A stretch of DNA of 64,000 nt. It comes from Plazaster borealis (lineage: Eukaryota; Echinodermata; Asteroidea; Forcipulatida; Labidiasteridae). Positions 25,201 through 37,200 of the stretch are shown piece by piece (within the stretch, counting starts at the first letter, position 1; each line of letters begins with the position of its first letter). The notes beneath the pieces were generated by a model that had not been told where the DNA came from, did no database searches, and worked only from the letters and a program-made list of their open reading frames with translations. The position numbers were made by a program, and so were the translations under genes. Where the stretch lies: positions 2,443,501-2,507,500 of the forward strand of contig CM037461.1 of the NCBI GenBank assembly GCA_021014325.1, read 5' to 3'.

Positions 25201-28200
25201 CAAGACGCCAGCGCCAGCTGGATGACATCAGAGGTGATAATAATAGTGGTTTCTTATATATAGCGCTCAAATCCGTCACTCAGTGACGCTCATGGCGCTC
25301 CAACATTCAGTATTTTTCTTGCAAGGTATGTGGAGCTTTGTTTTTGAAGACCTTTTTCCGTTACATAGCACTATGTAATGGTTTACAAGATGCTGTGACG
25401 CAATCTGCAGCCAACCACACCAGAAAACACCAGGGCAAACCCCCATCTCTTACTGATAAGTGCACTGGGTTCTTTTGCGTGCATTACACAACACAAAGGA
25501 CGCAGCAATAATGGTTAAGTGTCTCGCTTAAGGGCACAAGTGTCAAGACCGGGTCTCGAACCCACACTCTGCTGATCAGAAACACCAGAGCTTGAGTCCG
25601 GTGCTCTTAACCGCTCGGCCACGACACGCCACTAAAAGTATATAGAGGCGTTACACACCGCGCTTGGTAAACATAAAAGATCTAATTTGCATATGGATCA
25701 TGTGACTGTGTTGCAAAAGTTTGCCTGTACTGGTAGAAAAATGTTTTTTGCAATTTAAATCAGGTATGCGTGGTCTGTTTTACATAATAATAATAAGACT
25801 CGTAATGCGCATATATCCACCCCGCTGGGTGTTCAAGGCGCAGTAAAAACAAAAAACAAAAACAAAACAAAACAAAGAAAAACAGACACAACAAAATTAG
25901 TCCTTGAAAACCTGTGACATAAGATAAGTTTTGAGAAGAGATTTGAATTTTGTGGTACAAATGCAAGATTTAAGATTAAGTGGTAGAGAGTTCCAGATGC
26001 GTGGCGCAGCTGAAGAAAAAGACCTGTCACCCCAGGTGAACGCGTCAAGTCGATAGACTAGTCAATCATAGTTTTTAGTCTATGAATTATTTGTTGAACA
26101 AGCACTGGAAAGTCCGGGTGGATATAAATGTTAGCCAAAGCTGCCAGCAACAAGTTAAGGACAATCCGAAGTTGTTCCGGGCGTTAAAAAACGTCTGAAT
26201 TAAGTTCCCCCAAAAATTTCCGGACAAACATGTCATACGTCCAAAAATTTGGGGATAAACATGTCATACGACGTGAAGTGGTTAAAACTCTGATCAAACA
26301 AGTTTTTCTTGATTTCTATTTTGATTTTTTCTTGATTCAATCAGACACTGATGATCTCCAGAATGATAACTCAGTGGAGGCAACTTCTCACCAACCAACA
26401 GAGGCTTCCGTCATCGTCTTTGACTGGTAAGTTTGGATTGGATTCTACAAGAAGATTAGGTCGGCTTAACTCATTCAGTTCATAAACAATAACTCCTATG
26501 GTTATTGGACCTTAAAGGCACTGAACACGTTTGGTAATTGTCAAAGACCAGTGTTCTCACTTGGTGTATCCCAACATATGCATAAAATAACGAGCCTGTG
26601 AAAATTTAGATTCATCGAAGTTGCAAGAAAATGATGAAAGAAAAAACACCCTTGTTGTACAAATTTGTGTGCTTTCAGATAGGAATAAAAACTTCTTGCA
26701 AGAAGTTTTTATTATTTTAGTGAGAAATTACCTCTTTCTCAAAAACTACGTTACTTCAGAGGGAGTCGTTTCCTACAATGTTTTATACTATCAACAGCTC
26801 TCCGTTGCTTGTTACCAAGTAAGTTTTTATGCTAATATTTGTTTTGAGTCATTACCAAACGTGTACGATACCTTTAAAGGTAGGGTCATAGATTTGTAAC
26901 TACTCCAAAAATTAATGATCATAACAATTTACTTGGTGAGAAGCACTGCAGCTGATATTATAAGATAATTTAAGAAAGGATTCCCTTCGAAGTAATATGG
27001 TTTAGAATGTTTTTCACCCAAAAACATTTGAATCTGAGAAATGATTCATGCATGAATCCTTTCTCAGATTTCTGATGGTTGGTATCCGTTCGCGAATGCT
27101 GCTAAATGTGGATTGATTCAACGTTTGTGTGAAAATACCACACAGTTTTTTGTTGCTGTTTTCTCAGTAAGTACACACTGTATTCAGCTGAAACTTTCAC
27201 GTTTGACTTTAATTTTATCTTTGTTTATAATTTTTCCTATAAATCAGCATTACGTTGACAAAAACCTACCTATGACCCTACCTTTAAAGGTAAGGTCATG
27301 CTTTGGTAATGAACCCCAAACAAAATTTGTGTAATTTCTATCCAAAAGCTTACTTGTTATAAAGATGGTAATGGTAGTAAGCATCCTGCGAAATTATTTC
27401 AGCTGAAATGCCCCTGTTGATTAGAAATCAATAAAAAGCATGTCAACAAAGTTGAATCTCCAAAACTTGCTTCTTTTAAGATATGAGAAATGATTTGTGA
27501 TGGTCGAACAAAAACTTATTAACGGTTTCTAATGTGAACATTTACTGTTTTACACTGGTTACCACACCGTTTGTCTCTTAAAAAATAGCGATCTTGCTCT
27601 ACCCCTGTGGCGTGTCATGCCCGAGCGGTCTAGTTCACCGGACCCAAGCTCTGGTGTTTTTCAGCAGCAGAGTGTGGGTTCGAATCTCAGTCATGACACT
27701 TGTCCCCATGAGCAAGGCACTTAACCATAATTGCTTCGTAAAAAGTTGGGAAGGTACTGCATTCTGCTCTACCAACCAGGCTCCTAGTTGATGATACCCA
27801 TGCCTACATCCTTACGGACTGTGAAGGGGGTAACCCTGTTTCAGCCCCAGGAGTAGGTGGCAACGTGCCCCTGGTGGCAGTTGATTTGGGTCGACAGCCC
27901 AAATCAGTTAAGTGTAGCCCTCACCTTGAAGTGGCCGTCTGTCCTTGTGATGTTAGATAAAAATAAAATTAAAAAGTATATATTTTTCATTTTTTATTCT
28001 TTTTTGAGTAGGCACTCTGAAGATTATCAAGAGCCCTTTACTGAGTTGAGCTTCATCGGTAAAGTCTTCTCCAAGCTCCTCATGAGGTTCGTTCAAACAA
28101 CTGGTCTTGTTTCTTAATCTTTTTCTTCCATTCTGTGCATTTTAAAACGTGTCATGCGCTTTTGATCATTTTTGATGTTAGGGGCACAATATAAATCTGA

Positions 28201-31200
28201 AATTATTATCATCTTTACATTTTTTCGTTTTCTTTCAGGCGTGCTTTACTACCTAGTGGGACGTGGTTCAAACGTTGGGAAGCCTTCCGCGTTGCCGTGG
28301 CGATCATCATGGCCTTTACAGTCACCCTGCAGGCTTCGTTCTCCCACATGGACGTCGTACTATGGGTCATTAATTTCTTGCTAGATCTCATCTGTTATAT
28401 TGACATGTGAGTTGACAAACGGTGGGATTCAAACCCACCAATAGACCCCCTTACAAACATACATACATATATATCGTCGCTGTTTACGAAGCGACGATTT
28501 AGCCCTGCAGCCGTTTTTACGAAGCGACGATTTAGCCCTGCAGCCGTTTTTATGAAGCGACGATTTAGCCCTGCAGCTAATACGGGATTTAGAAAATTGC
28601 GTTTGAAGTTGAACTATTTTTCAAACTATTGTTTCGGAGACTACTTACTTTTTGTTCTTTAAAAGTTTACTATCAAAATAAATCTGAGTACTTCAGTCAT
28701 TCAGAACTGTCAGCATTTTTTAATTATGGGACTGTTTTGATGAGTAATTAATTCCTAAACACATTTGTCACTTCGTAAAACCCTAAAAACAGACCTTCCC
28801 ACAGAGCGCTGTGTACAAACCAATACGTATTTAGGTTTGTCACTTCGTAAAAACCGTAACGAAATGTTTTGTCACTTCGTAATAACCCAAAAGTTAAATC
28901 ACGCCTATTTTGGTACCGTGCCCGCGCTATGTAGTTCAATGGTCTTCGGTGGCCAATTTTGACTTTATCACTTCGTAAAAACAAAACATGAAAAATATAT
29001 CATTCGTCGGTTATTCTAATTAGTGTAATTACGATAATATTACGTATTAGGTCCTGAAACTTTGTGAAATTGTTAACAGCATTGAATACATCAATAATTT
29101 ACCAAAAAAAACGATGTGCTTAATTTTATGATTTTGGACACATTTGTCACTTGGTAAAAACAACGACGATATAAGGCATTTATATAGCACCACTACATCA
29201 TGAACGCAGCGCATTAGATTGGGTATAAATAATTGTTGATACACTTCTTGAAATTGCGTAAAGAGTCAGATTCTCAGATGGAGATAGTGAGTGCAGGGGA
29301 GCAAAATGAGAAAAAGTGCGACTTGATGCAAACTTGAGAAGCTTGTCAGAGTTTGGTTCCGTGAGGCGAGTAGTGTCAGATGCTGAGCGAAAGGCATGAG
29401 CGTCCAGGCCGGTGAGGAGACAGGCAAGATGAGAAATAAACCTTTAGCAACAATCTGCAGAGCGCTCAGCGGGGTGCATTGGAATGGGGCATATCTTTAG
29501 TGCATCAGAGAACTGTGTGCCTTTCAGCGAGTAAAACCATGTCTGTCAAAGTAATACAGTCCGACGGAAATCCAACAAAAATTTGACATCGGAGAGTTGT
29601 TATCCGACTACCTGTCCTGAATTAATTTTGACAAGACCCCTTATTGAACGATGATTGTTTTCTTTGGTTTATTAGGTACTTGAAGTTCCACACTGCATTC
29701 TACAATGAGAACAACGTTCTGGTAACCCATCCACTCTCCACAGCCAAGCACTATTTCAAGTAAGGCATTTCAATCTCAGTTTTTGTATTTCAATTTTGTT
29801 TCCCTTACAGCACATGTGTAACATTGGTAATTGTCAAAGACCAGTATCCACACTTGATGTAACCCCAACATATACATGAAATAACAAACCTGTGTAAATT
29901 TAAGCTAAATCAGTCATTGGAATCACAAGAAAAAAATTGGGAAAAACCTTAAATGTTTTCACTGTTCTCAAATATTGAGTTTTGGACTTGCAAGATCAAA
30001 ACTAATTGTTTTACTCATTTCTCAAAAACTATTGCATTTGAAGCAAAAATAGTTCAAAGGGAGTTTTCCACCATGACCATCTTTATACCATGCAAGTTAT
30101 GTGCAAATCTGTGAACATTTATACTTTTACTCTTACCAATGTTATGCACACCCTTTAAGTGAACGCTAGTAACACTGCAAGTCAAGGCACATTTGATTTA
30201 TTTCAGTTTTCTCCAAAGTGCAATGTCCTTTAGGAGTCAAAGTAATTGATATCATAGACTGGACCATTCCACATATCTAAGAGGGGGATCCGGTCCCAGG
30301 GTTGTGGAGTTTTTTTGAGGGGCTAAAAAAATATTTTCACTCATACACTTTGTGCACAAAATTGTACAGCCATACGGACCTACCCAGATCTAACCCTCTT
30401 GATAAAGTGGAGCCATCTGTTCTTGGTAGCAGGCTTCCAGGGCCCAATTTCATGGCTCTGCTTACCGTAAGCAAAGAATCGGCGCTTACGAAAGTAGGGA
30501 ATTCCGCGCTTACGTCAAGCGTATTTCACGGGTTAGCAGGGAACGCGTGCGTAGTCCACGTTACTAGGCATTCTACGCTTACACAGCTAGCGCAGAAATT
30601 CGGCGCTTGCTCGGTAAGCGGAGAATGGTGATCGCAAGCGCAGAATTCGGCGGTAAGCAGAGCCATGAAATTGGGCCCAGATGCCTTGCTGACAGCCTGT
30701 GTTAACAGCCTATCGCTAAAGAGAAGGGGGTTTGCCCCAGTGTTTCTGGCAGTGGCTGCTGAGTGCGCCGCAGCACCTTGTAAAAACCCTTATAAGGTGC
30801 TGCATAAATGGGTGTCATAGTTCATAAGTTTCAACACCTGTCTTTTAAACAGTGTTTCTATTTCTTCCAGCACCTTGCATCTTATCGGTTGATATGTGCA
30901 CTCAGGGTTCTCCCCAGGTTTTTTCAAAACTGTGGGGCCTTCTGGACCCAAATTTGTGGATGTTTGGCCGAAGCGCGTTGAATTGAAACAAGGTCTTTGG
31001 AATGTTTTCTACTTGGTGTTTATCTTGGTTTTAAAAGCCCTACTGTGCAATCTGGAGCAATCTTTATGGTTTTTGTCTTGATGTTTTTTGTGAAATAAAT
31101 ATTTTTATTTTGTATTATTTGTGTGCGTATCGGTCGAAATTTGCACGTGTCGGCACAAAAATTGCGCGTATCGGCCCGATACGCTAGCTGGAGAACCCTG

Positions 31201-34200
31201 TGTGCGCTTATATAAGACTCCATTATTGTTATTATCACATCAACTGCAAAACACTGATCACGGAGGTGCCACTTGCTGGAGAATTAATTTTTCTGCGGGT
31301 TTTTTTGTGTTTTTTCTCCCCAGAACCAATTTCTTGATTGACCTTCTTGCCTGCTTTCCCACGGAGCTTATCGGATACGCTGTACTCAGGAGTTTTGCAC
31401 GTGAGTCTTTTTTGGGTTTTCAGATTTTTTTTTATGTACACATCAAACAGCACAATTAGCATCAATAACAGGATGAATAGGAAACGAGAAGAAATGCTCA
31501 GTTTTAGATGTGGGAGGAAAACCCCAATGGGGAAAACTCACGCAATCGGGTAAGGGACTAAAAACCCAATCCACATGCAAGGCTCCGGTCTGAGGTGGGA
31601 TTCGGACCAGGGTCTACAGAGATGAAAGGCAGGGAAAGAAACCTCTGAGCCAACCTGATCCCCCCCCCTGCCTATTCGCAAAGTCTCCCTCTTGTGGTTT
31701 TTGTCCAAGGGTTCTTGTCAACACGAGGCAAGTTGTACAGCCAACCTCGAGACGACCAATTTAAAACGTGAATGCCTTCTTGAAGGTTGTCTGCAACTTG
31801 TGACAAACATATGCAATGGATCTTTTGCCAGAACCCTGTAGAAAATACACTGAGCTAGTCTTCCTTCGGGGATTTACGTATGAATAAAATATTTTTTGGA
31901 CTTGCCTTTTACTCCTGAACCACCCAATGAATTTCTACAATCTATACATTATTAATATTAAGTATTATTTATACAGGGTAAACCCATCAGTGTAAAAAAG
32001 AACAAAACAACAAAACAAGGGGGAAAAAACATGAACATGCTATATGTTTGGTTTGCGGTAACACCATGTGTATATCTACTTGCTAGGTAGATTTTGTTCT
32101 CTGAGAACTTGTCTTGCTTATTATTCTACGGGGGACTTCTCAGTTCTTAAATCTACTTGCTAGGTGAATTTTGTTCTTTGAGAACTTGTCTTGCTTATTA
32201 TTCTACTGCCGCAGAGTAGAATTCGGGAGACTTCTCAGTTCTGAAAAGAATTGTCCTTCTTATTAACTACTACCTGGGCGGGAGGTAGGAAATCGGGCGG
32301 GATTACTACTTTCGCTATGTGGATCGGGGGGACTTCTCGTTAATAACTACACTGCCACGGAGTGAGTCTAAATAGGTCTCAACGTTTCGACTAGCTTGCT
32401 CTAGTCATCGTCAGGAGACTGAATATTCTACTCTGCGGCAGTAGAATAAAAAGCAAGACAAGTTCTCAAAAAACAAAATCTACCTAGCAAGTAGATATAC
32501 ACATGGTGTTACCGCAAACCAAATATATATTGATACCTCGCCATGCAATGCCTCAAATCCTATATTTGAACATGCTACTCGGAAAGGTCTTTAAAAACTG
32601 AACTTAAATGTGATTCCAATTTGACCTTGTCTTCCGGTTCAGATCGGAAGTTAAAAGAGAGAACTATTCAAAAGCCATAATTTTAAGTTGAACGGTAAAA
32701 TGTCATCATCAATTGGTGCAATCATCATTTAATGACATCAATCAGTAATCACAAACACCTTGTTTTGTGTTTTAACAAAACCTTCATTTCTAGTTCTTAC
32801 TTTTTTGTTGACAGCCAATGACGTCCACATTTACGCCGTACTCAGATTGAACCGCTGGCTGCAGATGTACAGAGTGGTGAGCCTTTTTTTAAATTCTCTT
32901 GTTGATTATTTTTATAAGCGTCCATTTATTATTATTTATTATTAATATAATAGAAGTTAGGGGAAAATGGAAAAGCTTAAAGGGACACGTTGCCCTCGGA
33001 TTGAGTGCTTTAGGCTATAAAAAGCGTTTTTATGAAATGAATATGGTTGGACAGATGTTATAAAAGTAGAATATAATGATTCACACAAACATCTTGAAAT
33101 TGTGTGGTTTTCCTTTTACCTCGTGAACTAACAAGGTTCGCCATTTTTTTGAACCAAATTTTTGACTCCACAAAATGGCAGACTGTGTTGTGTAATGCAC
33201 GTAAAAGAACCCAGTGCACTTATCGTAAAGAGAAGGGGTTCGCCCCGGTGTTCCTGGTTTGATTGGCTGCATATTGCGCCACACTTTGTAAACCATTACA
33301 TGGGGCTATGCAAAGGAATAGGTCTCATACTTCAACACGTAACTCCACTTACCTTGTAGGAAAAAATACTGAGCGCTTTGAGACACCCATCGGGAGTATA
33401 AAGCGCTATATAAGAACTGCGTATTATTATTATTTGGTTTTACCCGTACACCGATGTGTGTAAAGCACTGTATACTCAGTGCTTTCCCGAGTCCTGTGAA
33501 AAAAATCATAGGCATATTACTCGGGTGGGATTCGAACCCACGACCTTTGCCAATCTAGAGCAGATGTCTTACCAACTAGACCACCGAGATTGTCCGGTAG
33601 CTAGAGGCAGTTCGAATCCTATATTTTAGCAGCAGTGACCGCGACAATTTAATAGATGTTAAATTTGCATCGTATTATTAGTTCACCAAGTAAAAGGAAA
33701 ACCACACAGTTTCAAGATGTTTGTGTGGATCATCTACTTGTAAAGCATCTTTCCAACCATAATCATTTCATAACAACTGCTTTTATAGCCTAAAGCACCC
33801 AATCCGAAGGCAGTGTGTTCCTTTAAAGCGTAGCATTAGTAAGATTAGATATATTTTTGTGAATATTAGTTTAATAAATGATTAGAACTGGATAAGCTAA
33901 TAATTGACTTTTATATAGGATTTGAGGCATTGCATGGTGAGGTATCAATATATTTGGTTTGCGGTAACATCATGTGTGTATCTACTTGCCAGGTAGAGTT
34001 TGTTCTTAGAGAACTGTCTTGCTTAATTCTACTACCGTGGAGTAGATTGTTTGGGTGTTCGGGAGACTTCTCAGTTCTGAAAAGAACTGTCCTGTTTATT
34101 AACTATTACCTGGGCGGAAGGTATAGAAATAGGTTGGGACTACTACTTTAGCTTATAGGATCGTAATTAACTGTACTACCGCGGAGTCAGTTCTTGGATT

Positions 34201-37200
34201 GGTCTCAACGTTTCGACTAGCTTGCTCTAGTCATCGTCAGGAGACTTTTAGTCTAAGAAATGTGATTTCATGAACTTTTAGTGATTGTCACGGTTATATT
34301 TTCATCTTGAAGTACCACTATGTATGAGAAATTTTCCCTCTTTTTTTTGGGGGGGGGAGAAGAAATCAGAAGACTTTCTTCCAAATTCCTCAAAAAACTT
34401 GATTCTAAAAAACAAAGACCACCTTATTTGATGAACTTTTCTGTAGGTTGTTTGACTGACTCTTGAAAGTGGAGGATCGGAATAAATTCAACTCCTCCAG
34501 AAACCCAGTGTCAAATTTTTACCCAGGCATTGTCTTAGATTTCAATCTTTCCTTTACTTAGCCACTTGCGTTCAACTATCTGGAATCCAGTGTGGAGAAT
34601 GAGACAGGAAATATCAGGTAAAATGAAATAAAAATTATGGTTAAAAATGTTATTGTTATTATCAGTATTATTATTATTTTGTTTGTCCCTACAATCAAAC
34701 ATACAGGAAAAATACAACCAAACAAACAAATACAATACAAAATGAGAAAAAAATCTGGAAGTAGCATGAATGGCGATCAAAAAATGAACTGTTAAAAGTT
34801 AGATTGAGAGGAGTGATGTTTGTTTCACTGCCCTTTTAAATTGATAATTATTATTAGAACATTTGATGCTATTAGGAAGTAGACTCCATTCATGAATTCC
34901 GGTATAACAAAATGTATTGCACTCTTTTTTTCTTGTTATTTGCAATTGCCCTAGCTTCTCAAAATTTTCTTTAAAATGTCCCCCGAACTATTGTCCCCTA
35001 TAATTTTGCCGGAGTTTGCTGGGTTTTAAGCACTGCAAGCATGCATGAATCGTTTCTCAGATTTCTAAGGGTTGGTGTCCGTTCGCGAATGCTGCGGCCA
35101 GAAATGCGGTTGGCACCCGCTGTCACCTAATACTAAACGTGGATGGATTCTATGCTCTTCGGTGGAAATACAGTGACAGTTTTTTTGCTGTTTTCTCAGC
35201 AAGTACACACTGTATTTAGCTCAAACTATTCCATGTGACTTTCATTGTATCTTTCTTTATAATTTTGCCAATATACGTTGAAAAAAAACTCTATGACCGT
35301 ACCTTTAATTACAGGATTCTAACTGACCCCAGTGTGCTGGAGCATCGGCCATAAAACAATAGACGATGTGACCTCTGACGTCATTCGAAAATCATAACAT
35401 GATGCGCGCATGTCGCCGGGCAAAACCTTTGTGTACTGACAGCCAGCTATAAAGGACACGCAACGTTACCATGGGTACGCGTCTTCTTGCCCGGCGGAAA
35501 CATGACTTTTGTCAACAGAGGCGGTTTAAATGTAAACAGAGGTCACATCGTCTATATTATCTTCAACCATGCCTTAAGAAAATGGATTAATCTTTTGGTT
35601 TGGTTTTGCCTTCCAGGATGCTGAAGTTCTTCTTCTACTTGGGGCTGTTCTTCCATAGTATGGCCTGCCTGTGGTACATGAACGCCTGCCCACCGCTCTT
35701 CAACACCGACCCTACCGGTCTAAAGGAGACCAACTACCACTACTGCAAGAACAACTCCTGGACTAGTGTTGGAGATTTAAATTTCTGTAAGTCTACACCT
35801 GGGTTGAGAGAAGCAAAGTGCCTTGCACGATCCCACCAATCACAGTTTTTCTCTCGGAACCAATCGGAGCAGTGCTGACTTTGCACTCAGCGATGACGGC
35901 CAATGCAAAGGGGTCAATTGTTGTTTCCTTTTAATTTAATTGTATAATAGATGTTAATTTTGCATCGAGGATAAAGGAGATATTTTGTTTTTACCCTTAC
36001 ACCGATGTGTATTAAGCACTGTATACTCTGTACTTAAAGGCCCTGTACACTATTGGTAAGATCGAAAAACATAATTGTTCACAGATTCACACATAACTTA
36101 CAGGATTTGAAGTAAGTAATGGTAGAAAGGGTTCCTTAAAATATTTCTGCCTAAAATGCTATCGTTTCTGAGAAATGAGTAAAACAATAGTTTTTATCAC
36201 GCGCGATATTTTGAAAAAAACAGAAAACACATCAGGTCTCTTTTCACTATTTTCTCGTGATGTCGATGGCCAATTGAGCTCAAACTTTCACAGGTTTGTT
36301 TGTTCATGCATATATGTTGAATCACACAAAATGTGGACACTGATTTTGAGCTGTTACCAAAAGTGTACAATACCTTTAAAGGCACTGGACACGTTTGATA
36401 ATTACTCAAAATATATACTGGCATAAAAATTACTTGGTAACGAGCAACGGAGAGCTGTTGATAGTATAAAACATTGTGGGAAACGACTCCCTCTGCAGTA
36501 AACGTAGTTTTTGAGAAAGAGGTAATTTCTCACTAAAATATTTGAATCTGAGAAAGACTTCAGGCCTGAAGCCTTTCTAAGGCATCTGAAGGCAAACAAA
36601 TTTGTGCAACAAGGTTGTTTTTTCTTTCATTATTTTCTTGCAACTTCGATGACCAATTGAGCCCAAATTTCCACAGGCTTGTTATTTTATGCAAATGTTG
36701 GGATACACCAAGTGAGAATACTGGTCTATGACAATTACCAAAAGTATACACTCCCTTTAATACACATCAGTGTAAGGGTAAAACAAAATGTTTTAATTTA
36801 ATTGTGAACTGAATTTTCGATTTTCAGTTATTTCTTTTGACCCACTAACCCACAATGTTGAAAAAAGATACTCTGTATATTAACTCAATGGTTCACCTTC
36901 TCCTCCAGATGAGCGGCCGCTAGCCTCCCAGTACATCGTCAGCTTATACTGGGCCTCGGCAACCGGTGCATCAGTTGGCTACGGTGACATTCACGCTAAG
37001 AACGTACCAGAGGTAAGCGCTTCTCTGGTCCCCTACTTCGTTCATCGGCAAAAAGGGAAAAACAGACAACAAAAACTCACATCCTCTTCAGAATGTTTTT
37101 TGATTTTTGATTTTTTTGATTTTTTTTTTTGGGGGGGGGGGTTGGAGGGATTATTTTTGGTCACTCATTCCAGTTGGTAGTAATATCTTGTGGCGTGTCG

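Larger units (their letters stand above)
32977..33826. mobile_element. TTAA MITE family N with a SINE nested inside
   Basis: The ends AGGGACACGTTGCCCTCGGA and CGAAGGCAGTGTGTTCCT are near-inverse with TTAA at 32977 and 33823. Arms share TTTCAAGATGTTTGTGTG and its inverse. A SINE and a family P piece occupy about 33178-33685. A fragment of N is at 39365-39510. Confidence 0.7.
35938..36795. mobile_element. Family P element split by two tandem TTAA MITEs
   Basis: The left part (TTACACCGATGTGTATTAAG to CTCTGTAC) and the right part (TACACATCAGTGTAAGGGT) meet at a TTAA that is intact in the copy at 9540-9805 (GTACTTAATACACATC). Confidence 0.72.

Noticed and set aside
26621..26899. Open frame reading VVQICVLSDRNKNFLQEVFI, seen again at 1153, 21237, 23132 and elsewhere
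   Set aside because: The same peptide recurs because it is read from the TTAA MITE family A. It crosses the element's palindrome and lacks any coding constraint.
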